From Piper betle (Eukaryota > Streptophyta > Magnoliopsida > Piperales > Piperaceae): DNA of 64,000 nucleotides. The notes below the pieces were generated by a model. It was not told the DNA's origin. It saw only the letters and a program-made list of their open reading frames with translations, and ran no database searches. This document shows, one piece after another, positions 1-12,244 of this stretch (positions within the stretch are counted from its first letter, which is position 1; the number at the start of each line of letters is the position of its first letter). The position numbers and the translations under genes are program-made. The stretch is taken from contig JAURVB010014522.1 in NCBI GenBank assembly GCA_033002965.1, positions 25,377 through 89,376 on the forward strand, written 5' to 3'.

Positions 1-3000
1 GACACCTTACAAAGATTTCATAAAATGTGACAGATTCATTCCACATATGACGGATCTTACACTTAGAGTTCTTATATGCGCACCCCTAGCCACAAAAGTG
101 GTAGCACCTTCCCTACGATTATGAGTTGTGACTTCAAGAATGTGATGATCACTCCAAAGTACAAAAGAAGCGCACCCCCTCCCTAGTTAAGAGGTTGAGC
201 TTTAAAGATGCGGATGCATGATCTGGTTCTTATACTTAGTTAGAACCTTAAAGATAGATATACTTATTCTTATGATGGTGTTGAACTTAACTCGCGTCGC
301 ACAAGGGTCGTGGTTACCTGGTCCACATACCCGTGAAATGCAAGTAAATTAACCCAAGGCCAAAAGCTAAGGCAACAAACCCTAACATTCAGACTTCACG
401 TGGGTTCTTTGAGCAGTATGAACCATGAGTTCTTCCTACCCACATTTTTCTGTACTCACACATACCTACATCAAATACATTTCATGTACCTGAAATAACT
501 CCTCATTATGTTCCAGAACTTTGAGGTTTATATACCCTACAGACAACAACTATTAGTCTTTGGCCCCAAGTTTAACCACTCCACTACGAAGTAATAATAT
601 GGAAACGATAATTTAAACACAAGCACAACCAACATATCATAACCAATCTAGAATTCATACATAAGTCATCCCATAAAAGTTCTTTCCCACAAATACTATC
701 ATCTCATAAAAAGTCCATAACATAACAAATGCAACAAAAAGGGCACCACTGAACCACTGATCCTAGCACCTAGGCTGACCAATGCCATGGGACCTCACCT
801 GTATACATATAGGAAAAACATTAGTTTAATTACTGGTCCAAAATAACTACCTGTAAAAGCAATATTGACAAATGGTATTCCATCACCCACAGGAACTTAG
901 AAACTTTAGAAAGTGCCTGACTTGGTAGTAAGCAATATGAATCGAATGGGCTTACTGGACAATTTTTTGGAAGGTGCTAACAATGTCCAAATAGGTCAAA
1001 ATTTGGATGGGTGGGCCCTTACACTCTAAGGTTCACAGGTAAATTCCACTATGGCTGGACAATGAGCCAATCAAGGAGAACAAGGCCCATTAAACTTGGA
1101 CCTAAGATGCTAGAACACTGTTCCTTGGCTGCACACCAATTTTGTAACTATTTGTTCATGAACTAGAGGACTCAAAATGAGCTTGGGTTAGTGGACCTAT
1201 TTATCTAACACACATAGCTTATTACCAATAAGATTTAGGCCCAATTTACTTTGTAAATAGGCCTAAGTGGATTTTACAAGTTCGATCATTGGATAGGTTA
1301 TTTTTAAAGGTATCTAAACCCTTACAATTTAGAAATTCACAAATACAATCTGGAACCTGCCTAAATGGCCCCAAATTTTGTTACAGTGCTACCGAAACAT
1401 AGGGTAAGGTGTGGACCAAGTTTCACTCAAATCCAAGACCATGAACTTATTTTAAGGTAATTTACAACTGGAATGAAAAAACTAGGGTTTTCACCCTTCA
1501 TTTTACACTGTCCAAGTAAACATCTCCAAAACATACTTAGATGATTTTTACCTATTTCCAAAATTTTTATATTTTAGTTAGACACTTATTTGAGTGACAT
1601 ATATTTTTACCAGATTTTATTAGCTTAAAATTGGTGGTTTAACATATAACACAATCACTGATCATGTTCATAGTTCATAAACAACATAGGAATATAAGGC
1701 GTAGTAATTATGGGTGATGTTCAAGATTATTTAGTGGCTAGATTAGGCTTAAAATTTTACCAAGAACTCCTAACATCACCATGAAACACTTGGAATTTTG
1801 TGCATCGATAGATTTTATAAGGTCAGAGAGTAAAAGTCGGAGAAAGGGGAGCTTATGTTACTATAACAGTGAAAGTTGCCACCTTTCCTCAATTTTCACC
1901 CTCATACATGCACATTCTAGGTCATGGTAGGTAAACTACCTAAAACAAAAGTTGTAGATATACATGTTCTGAGTTCAACAAAATAAGAATCATGAAAATT
2001 TAACATTATAGTGCCAAGATATGATTTTTATACCGAAATAGTACACGCCAGTGACTTACATGCATTATAAAAAGCATATCTATTTATTTGCATGATCAAA
2101 TAAGATACATGAGTACTCAAAATGATCCTAAAAAGTAGATATTCATGCTAAATATGACATAAAAGCAAAACAAGATAAACATGCTAGAGATAAACATCAA
2201 ACGGCGAGCAATAGAGGCAGTACAAACTTGAAACTAATGAGGGAAGACTAGGGAGAGGTCTTTTGAGGTATCCAACCTCAAAACCTACTACCCTAGGAGG
2301 TTAGAAACGTGGAGGAAGGTAATTTGATCTACAAGGAGGAAGAAAAGGGTCAAGGAGAGGAGAAGAAGGTTGTTGGAGATGAGGAGGAAGGAGAAATGGT
2401 GAGAAGGTGAGGGATGTGATGAGTTTTATTAAAAATGTTGGCTTCGTGATGTCATAGGTATGGGTGTCATACCTAAAGGGGTATGGGTTATAAAGAGGTA
2501 TGAGATTATTTGGTGATGTCATAAGTATGGGTGTCATACCTAAAGCGGTATGGGTTGGATAAAGAGGTATGAGCTGCCTTGGTGATGTCATAGGTATGGG
2601 TGTCATAGCTAAAGAGGTATGGTTTGATTAGATAAAGAGATATGGGTTGAGTTCGCTAAAGAGGTATGGGTTGGGTTACCCAAAACCCAAAAACCCAAAA
2701 ACCTAGGAATTTTACCCTAAAATGATCAAACCTACCTCAGGAATTGCACTGCAGGTCCCAAATGGGGGTTAGGACAGTCCAAAAGGTTATCAAACACACG
2801 GTAAGCCCACAAAACACACGTGAGGGTCACAATCGTAACATCTAACTATAAACGACTCGACTAGACCAAAAATGAAAAAGTTTGGGGTGCTGAATCCAAA
2901 CAGGCATACCGAGCGCCAAACGAGGCTAAGGCCATGTAAACTTACACCATGTCATACACGAACTACAACAAGAAAAGTCGGACCCTACTAATACGATTCA

Positions 3001-3053
3001 GGTAACAACCAAACTTACAGTAAAACCCTCAGAAGGACGGCTTGGGTTTTACA
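1..3053 (-). mobile_element. Long LTR (family G), minus orientation, cut by window edge
   Basis: Read on the minus strand this starts at 3053 with TGTAAAACCC and matches, block by block, the plus-strand LTRs starting at 13587 and 17289: the same opening, the CATACCTCT-type minisatellite (here 2440-2690), and the same middle section. The left part (1-990) matches the 3' portion of the LTR seen at 5754 and 20339. A stretch present at 21400-22240 is missing here near position 990, so this copy has an internal deletion. To the right of 3053 there is no purine tract, so this is a 5' LTR or a solo LTR and not a 3' LTR. It holds no gene; short reading frames in it are chance. Confidence 0.75.
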
Positions 3054-3358
3054 AGTAGGGAAGGGAGAAGTCGATTAGAGGATGAGGAGGAATTGGCCAA
3101 ACTGTAGTGGCCAGAGGCAATGATTGGCAACCAGTGGCGGCACTCCAACAACAAGGTGGTGGCGATGAGCAACAAATGGAGGAAGGAGAGGATGGAGAAG
3201 AAGGGGTAGCTGAGGTGGATGCTTAGGAGGTGAGGGAGGGTGGATGGTGATGTGGTGGCCGGCAGGGGTCTGGCCAGCGGCATTCTCTGGTGACTGTCAA
3301 AAATAGGGAGGTTTTGGGGGGTCAATCGTTGGGGCTTGGGAAAAGGTCAGGGAAACAA
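3054..3358. repeat. Repeat related to 20051-20338
   Basis: A GC-richer, G-biased block between two LTR pieces. Its centre (a tract reading GGCAACCAGTGGCGGCACTCC-like) resembles 20240-20270, and both copies sit directly against a G-family LTR end. It may be part of an element or a shared flank. No coding potential recognised. Confidence 0.35.
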
Positions 3359-3821
3359 TATAACATCCAGGGTATTTTTGTAATTAAAATTTGACTCACC
3401 CTTGACTGGAGTAAATAATACCAAATAAATTCCAAAAAATACAAAATAAAATATAATAATAAAATGCCATAAAATAAAATAATAATGTCCTAACTTGAAT
3501 GACATATTCTAAGCCTACTAACCTACCTAGAAAATAATAACAAACGCATCCTAATGCGATGAGCGACCTAATTCTAATTCTATGGTCTACTAAAAATAAA
3601 ATAAAAACTAGGCATACTCACATATACTCTGATGATAACTCATTCTTCTATTGCAATAATGATGTTATCATCATATAATTGGGTAAACATGGCCCTCATG
3701 TTTCATAACACACAACCTGCCTCGACTCAACACGTGTGTTGCAAAATTGACTCGACTGAAAATAACAGTCGAACCGATTGGTTTCGATTATAAAACCCTG
3801 AATTGAGTTGTGGGTTTTACA
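3359..3821 (-). mobile_element. Short LTR fragment (family J), minus orientation
   Basis: On the minus strand it opens at 3821 with TGTAAAACCC followed by a second GGGTTTTA a few bases on, and an AACCAATCGGTT box, the same order as the plus-strand element starting at 62524. It then follows that element through the AT-rich part and ends at 3359. No matching 5-bp target duplication was found (AACAA against TAATG), so it is probably truncated. Confidence 0.5.
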
Positions 3822-5753
3822 TAATGTGTGTATATCTACTCTCATAATTAGTACAACAACCAAGTCTGCATGTAGTTTCAATTACTTGCAAATTGTAATT
3901 CTTAATTGCCTATATTTTTTTACTTTGTCCACAAAGACGTGAGGACGCTTCCATGTAGCAATTTCTCTAATTCTTGGATAAGTTTCCAACGACTTTTCAT
4001 AAAGAGGTTTGCCTACACAAAATAAGATTTTGAAGAGAGAGAGAAGGACTCAAAGATAACTAAACGTTTCGTATTATTGTAATTTTGTAACTTGCATACA
4101 TAAGTTTGTAATAATCATATCTTGGAGTTAACTTTTTTTTGGAATTGACATTTACGTGAACACTATTTCCATATCTTCGAGTATTAGTTTGAAGGATTTT
4201 TCTGAGTACCTTGAATATCACTTTATATTTTTGAAACAATTTTTTGCAAGATAAGTACGTAGTACAGTTAAGTTAAATTTGTAGTATATGTATGCCGATG
4301 AAAAGTTCACCGGCATAGGAAATAGTGACTAGTAATATCGACATATTAGTTATTCTCTAATACCTTATTTAATCCGCATTACATGCTTAAAACATCTTGT
4401 ATGGTTAGATATACCTCTATATTTGTCAATGACATACTATGTACTCAGTAAAAGCAATGCTGACATATTTGTAATCCAAAGCCAAGTTTTACAACCTATA
4501 TATTACATATCATATCAATAGATGTCCAGCTTGACAACTTACTTACAAGTAAATTAATGAAGAGAAACATTGTCATACTATCACAACCATTTAAAAAAGA
4601 GGAGTGGTTTTCCTATTGATAAGGAAACTTAATGTAGTGGAGGATAATGATGAGGAACATGTGTTGCCAAGGTGATGCATCGATTGATATGATATATGTG
4701 TGTCACGCCAGTCACATTTGTCAAATGCAACCTCTCCATCTTTGCTTCTTCAACTCATCTTCTTCATCTTTGCTTCTCCTTTTCAATATATAAATCATGA
4801 CCATGTGTGTCACGCCAGTCACATATTCATTCAATGTGACATTCAAATCTTCGTTACTGTCGATGGCATGTAAGAACTTCTCCATTAGAGATAGGGACAG
4901 GAACGTCTTAAGACTCATATCATAGTCTTTCCGGTGGAGAGCCAACTTCATTAATACCATACTCAGCAATGTCGAATATGATGTTTACCTGTGCACTAGC
5001 ATACTAGTATGCCGATAAAAGTCAAAGCGACATATAAATGTCATTATATAGCACCAACACTCTAGTATCTTTCTTCACAACATACATGGTAGTCACTTCA
5101 ACTCTTTTTCTACACATACACACCTCCCAAACAACATACAAATGCGACTATGCAGCACCAACACTCTATTATCTTTCTTCTCAACATACCATGTTATTCA
5201 CTTCAACTTTTTTTACACATATACACCTTCCAATCGATTCTACCCAACCCCATCTTCCTCTATCTACTTAATCCCACGACCACCAAACAACATGCATCAT
5301 CACCCACAAGACTCCACCCAACCACCCCTACCATCAGTTGTTCATAACACCATGACCACAAACCGTACAACCTCCCTTACCCACTTCCAAACCGTAAACA
5401 ACAAGCTATGTAAAACAAAGGTGCTCCGCTAATCTCTATTATTAATACCAACACACTTTTTCATTCTCAAATAAGGAACCTCAGACAAAGCATCTGATGA
5501 TAGCCAATAATGATGAAGGAATGAGAATTGAGGAAGAAGGGGGAGAAGAAGGAAGCAAGAGGGATGACGAGGCAAAAGAGAAGACAACCACAATTTTTCT
5601 AGCGTGAACGATGACATGGACCTAAGCCATTCAATTTGGTCACTCACATTATATTCATACTTTCTCTCAGTCTGCACAACCCATGACCCTATCATTGATT
5701 TTAATTCACTTTATTAATTCCCTAGTAAAGGGCACACTTAATCATGTGCACGT
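3822..5753. other. Intergenic, AT-rich, no gene recognised
   Basis: No coding sequence that I can support. It contains a small TATGCCG...CGGCATA inverted repeat near 4290-4318, a repeated TGTGTGTCACGCCAGTCACAT at about 4697 and 4805, and the tandem duplication annotated separately at 5038. The small minus-strand frames at 4721-4969 and 5429-5695 have no recognisable domain. Confidence 0.5.
5038..5245. repeat. Two-copy tandem duplication, unit about 104 bp
   Basis: The sequence from 5038 (ending in a CACATACACACCTCCC tract) is repeated from 5142 with scattered substitutions; both copies contain AGCACCAACACTCTA and TATCTTTCTTC. Overlapping plus-strand frames here come from the repeat and are not genes. 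Confidence 0.7.
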
Positions 5754-6532
5754 TGTAACACCTAAATTCAGCCCGTAGGGACGGACCGAATCATGATATT
5801 ATAATTTTGAAACTACTAGTTAGGATATCATGTATAGATTTTACGAAAGCAAATCTCAACCCTCCGTGGAGGCTTAAGATATACACCAAGCTTCGTTTTC
5901 ATAAAATGCGTGCAGAGTTCGTACTTCAAAGGCTGATCACAGACTTAGAAGAATCATATATGAACACCCCCAGCCATAACAGAGGCAGAACCTCCCTACG
6001 ACTATTAAGAGTGAGTTTAAAAATGTAATGATCACTCCCAACTGTATAAGAATCATACCCCGCTACACTTTTGAGGTTGCATATTATTGTGTATATCACA
6101 TTCTTACTACTTAGTTCAAATGATTGGCTTACGTCTTTTTATTAGTTACATGTAGATGATGTGAGTATTTAAGAAAAGGTCATGATTATTTTTTCTACAT
6201 ACCCTATAAGAGCAATAATTAAAGCGTTAGAGAAATTGCATAGCATCATTGAATATCTGGGCATTAAACCATAATACCCGGACTTCACGTGTGTTTTCAA
6301 CTGTGTAAATCGTAAGCTCCACACACTGGGAGTCAAGCAAATACCATCCTACGTCTAAAACACAATTAAACTCGACGCATAGGGAGTTAAGTAGAGATGA
6401 AGCAAAGGGAGAGTCTTACCGACCAGGATGAGTAAAGCTCCATATTCTAGTCTATGAGTTCACCCGCGATACCAAGCACGAAGATGGAACTGAATAAGAA
6501 TCGGATTATAATGGCATGCAAAACAAGGCAAA
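5754..6532 (-). mobile_element. G-family LTR fragment (3' portion), minus orientation
   Basis: On the plus strand it begins TGTAACACC at 5754, the inverted 3' terminus of the G LTR, and follows the copy starting at 20339 (conserved CAACCCTCCGTGGAGGCTTAAGA block and the TGATGATCACTCC block). It is interrupted at 6532, where a plus-oriented LTR begins. Confidence 0.65.
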
Positions 6533-6690
6533 TGTAAAACTCAGGCTATCCACCCAAGGGTTTTTACTTTCGGTTCTATTATTACTTGAATCGAATTAGT
6601 AGGGTCCAACCCTTGTTATCGTGGTTCATATATGATATACTGTAAATTGCCCACCTTAACCTCCTTCGGCGTTCAATATGCTCCTGATGG
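6533..6690 (+). mobile_element. G-family LTR 5' end fragment, plus orientation
   Basis: Starts TGTAAAACTCAGGC at 6533 and follows the first 150 bp of the LTRs at 13587 and 17289 (GGGTTTTTAC, CGAATTAGTAGGGTCC, CCTCCTTCGGCGTTCA). Similarity stops near 6685, just before the perfect hairpin at 6705-6740. Confidence 0.65.
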
Positions 6691-6704
6691 AGATGCTCTT
6701 GCGT

Positions 6705-6740
6705 CCCCATCATTGATCCTTGGGAAGATCAATGATGGGG
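6705..6740. repeat. Perfect 14-bp inverted repeat (hairpin)
   Basis: Arms CCCCATCATTGATC (6705-6718) and GATCAATGATGGGG (6727-6740) are exact reverse complements around an 8-base loop, CTTGGGAA. It lies at the break point of the truncated LTR at 6533-6690 and is absent from the other copies of that LTR. Function unknown. Confidence 0.9.
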
Positions 6741-7090
6741 GCGTGAGGTGTACCTATTTGGAGGAGCCAACGGTTGTAAAATTATAATAGTAACTTAGGC
6801 ATACGACAAAACATACACATTTTGCGACAGGAAGGTGAGTTAATTTGAAGTTCCAGCTCCAGCAACTCGGTAAAATTAATTATAATAGAATTGCTGAATT
6901 GGGTTCATTGAAATTCATCATCCCCCTGACAGGACGTAGACACATATCACGGATCTACGCAACATCATGATTTATATATACGGCGAAATGGAGAACTTAC
7001 ACTCATCCACTTTCTATACATAATTAATAACATTTGTTAAGGCCAATATCTTTGGCAACCACTGGAACCTTCATCACGTTTAATCTAACT

Positions 7091-10000
7091 TTAATCTCGC
7101 TCTGGAGTATCACCGACATCTCTCCTTGTGTTCAAACTTCCAGCGTACAACCATGCTGTTTCTACCTCAGTCCCATTCTTCTTGACCACAAGATTGCCCT
7201 TGCCAAGCTCATGTTGGGATATTTTAGGTCTAGTAACCGGCGATGAGCAAAATGCAGGTGTAGGAAATGGAGATGAGTACGGACCATTTTGCATCAAGAA
7301 AAGGCTAGGTGACATCTTCTTTTGCAGAGGAAGACCCCCAAACCCTCCCCGTGAGAATAATGAAACTGACTCAACTGCACACCTCCGAGTGGCATCATCT
7401 ACATATATCACATCATCAATTCTTGCCATAATGTTGAATGCCAAACTCTCCATAACCCTGGAGTAGCTTTCTAGAATCGATTGCCCAACATCCTGTAAAA
7501 TAAAGCAAGTATTGCAACTTAAATTCTCTTCAAACCGAGATCAATAAGGACTTTAGTAGAACAAAGAGGGAAAATTATGCATGACCACGCTTCAACTCGC
7601 TACGGCTCACGTTTTACATATTACCTAAGCGCAATGAACTACATATAAACAAACAAATCTAGGACATAACACTGCCAATTCCAGCAGCTACAATTAAAAA
7701 CCCTATAATCTTTTTCTATTGGTTGTAAAAGGTAAAGGCGGGAATATCCGTAGGAGTGAGCAACAATATAATGTCATGGTGCATATTTTTGGAATCGATT
7801 AGTTATTTCTCATTTTTAAATACATTTCTAACTTACAACATTTGAAATTCAACAACATCATTTGAATCATAATGTCAACAATTGAGAGACAAGAACTTCA
7901 AAGACACATATCTAAATGGTAGAAGAGATTGGCCAAAACCTTGTTATATTGAATCTTATTCATATCCAGTAGTGTTTGAGGTAAGCCTGGATAGCGAATC
8001 TTCAAGCTTTGCAGAAGGCACTCGGCCCTGTGTGCCAGTAGTTGGCTCTTTTCTGCATCACCAACAAGACCCTTAACTTTGCCGGTCCACGAGTGCTTTC
8101 GAGACTTTTTCCTATTCGGATGAATTTTACGATCCTTCTTATTCCAAACATGGACAGCACCCTCAACCCGGTTTGCAATTTCAAGGTTTGGTGCTCTGAC
8201 GAGAGGTCTAGGCAGTCAAGAAGGTATTCTGGTGAAAACTGTTCAGCTTTTATGTAGCGGTAAATAATATCCCCCACACACACTTTTCCACTCTGCAAGA
8301 TATCAGCAATATTCAGTAAAAATCAATTGTATAATCACTAGGCTTTATTTATGGATGCCATTAGCGAAGACTCTAGACTAGCATCAGAAAGATAAATGCA
8401 ATCCTTAAAAATAACGCTTCACAATGTGGTGCATCACAATATAATGCCAACCTAGCAAATTTCCATCAGTCACATAAGTAACAATTTTTTTCAAATTCTA
8501 GGTGCCAACATAGGAAAAGAGCTCATTCTGAAAGGGTACATGTATAGAAAAAGTAACACAAACTTCTATCCTCCTCCCAGAAGCCTACCTTAGGCAAACT
8601 TTCATAGTAGGCATCAGGAATCTCCATCTCACTAAGAACACTGTTGTTGATTGCAATGGCTGCCTTAAGAATTTGATGCACACAATCCCTACAATGTAGC
8701 ATTGCCTTTCTTGTGTCGTCAGATAGACCCTTTGGAGGAACACATGGGCACGGAAGCCACCATTTGTCTTCCTGTCTCACGGACAGCTGTCCATGAGATG
8801 AGGAAGATGGATGATAGTTGCCTATTTCTTCAGAATCAGCATAATGTATCCCTCGATCAACATGCCAAAACTCAGTTTCTTGAAATCCATCAAGCACACC
8901 AAGAAGCATTGCCTCCAGCTTCTTAAGAGCAGGTAAATTAATGTAGAGATCAGACCGGGGTCGTGATACCATGATTTCATAGGTCCCACCACCTGGGAAA
9001 TCTTGAAGTTCAGGATTAAGCTCCACAATGTAGTCACTCACACAGAGCAGACATTCCATCTCTCTCCGCCACATTGATTTTTCTGAGGTGCCAATGGTTC
9101 AAGCCGCCACTGCTCTCCAAATACAGTAGCTAGCATATACAAGCACCAAAGGATAGCATTAACTGCAAGATGCTACCAAAAAACTAAAATAGAAAAAGAA
9201 TCCATGCACTGCAAACATTCTCAATGAGTAATTAAATATAAGATCAAACAGCACAACTATCAAATTAATTATGCTATGTTAACTGTATCAACCAATCCTA
9301 AGTGGGAATTATCCTCCAAACATCATTAACATCACATCACAAAACATATTGAAAAATACTAAAAACTTTAATGCTTAGAAAGGAAGGAAGCGTATGACAA
9401 ATATAAGACTAACGCAGTCTCAACTGAATTGAGGAGAAAAATAGAATTACCAGAAAGATTGGTGATAGCATTAGAGATGGCAAGGGCTGCGCATACGCCT
9501 TTGCCCCCACCAGACATATCCTCACCCAGCAGTAACTTTGCAAACCTCTCCTTCATCATCTCTACCTCTGCACCAATGCAGTGGACCCCAAATTTAGCAA
9601 CATTATAAATGAAAATCTAACTGCAAGTAGCCAATCAGTAAACAAAGTACCAAAAACAATTCAATTCAAGTGAAGGAAACGCATATATCCAGGCAGATCT
9701 CCAGCAATCAAATTGTATTTTGTTTATTTCTGACATAAACATATAATAAAAAAACAGCAAATCGAACATTGAACGATTCTCCCAAAGAGTAGTTTTACAA
9801 ATCCACACCCATATAGCAAGGAGAAATGAAATCACACATTCTTACTAAAACCCGAACGGAAAAATTAAGGAGAAGCAAATACGCAATAAATGTCCATAAT
9901 CAAAACATAGTTCAAAGCAAAATAAAGTGAAGTAAACCTTAAAAGCTAGCAGACATCAGATTCTCAAGTAAAAATGAGAAAAAATAATAAAAATGATTAA

Positions 10001-10580
10001 ACGGGGATTTCCACCGTTATCCTGGTCAACTTGTAGCAATTAAACCAAAACAAATCTATCATTTACTTCCCACAAACTAGTCTAACCCCAGACCCAGTAC
10101 AGATCCATGCATGGGGAGTCTGGGAAAAAAGTTGTTTTTATGAGGGGGAACGTAAAACGCAACAAAAAGAAACTGTGGGAAAGAATAGGAAGAACGAACC
10201 AGAAATGTCGATTTCGCGCCGCTCGGAGCTTGCAGACGACGGCGTCCCTCTCGGCCATCGCCAGGAATTGCCAGTTTAGAAACTGCCGCCGTCGCCGCAC
10301 AGACAGCCGAGAGTGTGAAAGAGGATGAGGCCGGCGACGAGGCGGAGTCGTCGGCGTACGTGCCCCCGCCAGCCAAGGAGCAGCTTTCGGACTCACTCAC
10401 ATCTGCACTCCACACGAAGTACTCCTCCTCCCCGACCCCTCCTCCTCCGTTACGCTCCCCATCATCTCCGCACAGGAACCTCCGCCGCCGAAGCAATCTG
10501 TGGCCTGACTTTGAAGCTTGAGGAGAAGACAGAAGAGCTAAAGTAATTAGGCGACGGAAAAGACTAACGGCGTCAGTCAA
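7091..10580 (-). CDS. RopGEF (PRONE-domain Rop/RAC guanine nucleotide exchange factor), five exons, frameshifted as read
   Basis: Plant-specific activator of Rop/RAC small GTPases at the plasma membrane. Exons inferred from similarity and GT/AG sites: 10580-10200, 9567-9451, 9129-8589, 8292-7940, 7492-7091. Exon 1 carries the family N-terminal [11 protein letters not shown] motif. Exon 2 gives [20 protein letters not shown] and [10 protein letters not shown]. Exon 3 gives [26 protein letters not shown], the EDKWWLPCP tryptophan pair needed by PRONE proteins, and [20 protein letters not shown]. Exon 4 gives [18 protein letters not shown]. Exon 5 gives [20 protein letters not shown] and the usual GD.PERD carboxyl end, so the true stop is present. 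Splice phases agree between exons (S|A across exons 2/3; K|D across 4/5). Oddities: one base is missing at about 9075-9085 and one at about 8180-8186, and the end of exon 1 is in a different frame from its SADVSESE part. Either a recent pseudogene or residual assembly indels. Start at 10580 is the only upstream Met in the SADVSESE frame. Confidence is high for family, moderate for exon 1. Confidence 0.85.
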
Positions 10581-10589
10581 ATGTGGTTT

Positions 10590-11000
10590 ATAATTTAGAT
10601 TATCGTCAATATCGGACAGAAAAGTGGCAAATCTCGCACCCGCCCCTCGTTGGGCGTTCTAAAAGGTAGTTTGCGTTTGTATCCGTTCGCAGCGGGTCGG
10701 ACCAGTTTATTTTATACTTAAATTTGACTCAAATATATTAAAATTCGTTTAAATTTAACTTTGAGATCGACTCGAGTTTTAGTATATATACTCGAATACA
10801 CTTAAACTGTTAATTTTTTAGAAGTTCGAAGCCAGCTCGTTTACAAACTCGTAATAGGCTCGTCTGTGAATTCGAAACGTGCTGGTTTATGAGCTCGAAA
10901 CTAGTTCATTTGAGAGTTTAAAACTAACTCATTTGAGAGCTCAAAATCAACTCGATCATAAAGTTAAAAATAACTCGTCTAAGAGAAAATATATAGTTAT
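10590..11000. repeat. TCGA-rich subterminal repeats of a hAT-type element
   Basis: Many short repeats of the kind GCTCGTTTA / AACTCG / GAGCTCGAAA in both orientations, starting after a CAGCGGGTCGGACC tract near 10690. Such clusters are typical of the subterminal regions of plant hAT transposons, and a hAT transposase end lies 700 bp to the right on the matching strand. The exact terminal inverted repeat was not located. Confidence 0.45.
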
Positions 11001-11738
11001 AGAGATTAAAATTAACAAAAATAGTCTATCTACGTACTTTATATGAGCTACCTCAATAATAAAAGGTATTTTCAAGTTTCAACCATGTTTTAATCTTTTT
11101 TACAAAATACCAAAGACACCTTTCAACAATATATGTTTCCAAAAAAACAAAATACTTAGAACTATGAACCCAAAATTTAAAAAACTATCAAAAGTCTATG
11201 TTTATAGCCTTTATCCATATTTATACAGCTTCTATCGAGCCTTCATCTTAGGAAAAAAGTTTACTAGATATCATCCATTGTAAGATGTTAGATTATACAA
11301 AAAAAATTTTGTAAAAGGAAGACATATATTCTAGTATTCTTGTTAGATTCAATAGAAAAAACTTTAAATTAATCATCCCAATGAATAAAATTCATGGGTA
11401 TATTCTAATAATTACCACGGCTACAACAACTAACAGAAGTATATATTAAACTTTTAAACATACTTTGTGTTTAAATATGTAATGCAGTAGCAAACCAATA
11501 GAAGTAGATATTAAAGAACTCTATTTCATTTTTGGATCTGAAAAATTGAATATAAAATTAGAATATAGTTATACTTTAATTTACTACATAAAGAGTATTA
11601 TAATATCAAAATATACAAATAATTTAAAAAGGTAATTAATGCCAAGACAAATAAGAAGAGACAATATTACGCCGTTAAATAGCAAGGACTTAGGAGTAAC
11701 ATTTACAATCTAAATCATTACCTGAATTCTCCTTCTCA
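11001..11738. other. AT-rich interior of the decayed hAT element
   Basis: No coding sequence visible. It lies between the TCGA-rich repeats and the transposase stop and is probably 3' untranslated element sequence. Confidence 0.35.
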
Positions 11739-12035
11739 TCATCCATCATCTTCACTTTCTTCACAATATTGTGAATGTAGCCAATCTTGAGTACAAACTA
11801 AAACTTCAATTGTGTTCGACTTCAAGTTGTTATGATAATCACTAATAACTCTCTCACCCATATTAACAGCAGATTCTGACGCTATTGAAAAAAGTGGAAA
11901 TGCTAAAATATCATTTCTCATGGCCCTAAGGTTTTATATTTCAATGAAGTAGTTTTCCAATAATCCAAAAACATCACAATGCACTCAGTGGTTAACTTTA
12001 ATTCTTTGTTCTTTAAGACATGCATCTAAGTCTGA
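11739..12035 (-). pseudogene. hAT transposase C-terminal dimerisation domain remnant
   Basis: Minus-strand translation from about 12035 reads a DYWKTTSLKYK-like segment in a partly broken frame, then LRAMRNDILAFPLFSIASES, then VISDYHNNLKSNTIEVLVCT and QDWLHS to a stop at 11739. This is the order of the hATC domain (DILAIPVSTVASESAFS-type core, then VE-ALICTQDWL). The rest of the transposase was not found upstream, so only the last ~95 residues survive. The downstream TCGA-rich block at 10590-11000 is the expected 3' subterminal region. Confidence 0.75.
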
Positions 12036-12244
12036 TTTAATTAACTTACAATCCGTTATACAATTTAATCACCCATCATGATCACTTCTATCTACACAAA
12101 TTAATTAGCATTTGCCCTAATCACAAGCATCTAGTGTTTCGGATCACTCTCTATTCACCGCATTATCAAGTATTCATCATCAACAACATATTAAGTTTAT
12201 TCAATTCAATTTCATAATTGCATCAAAGCATCCCTATTCAAATC

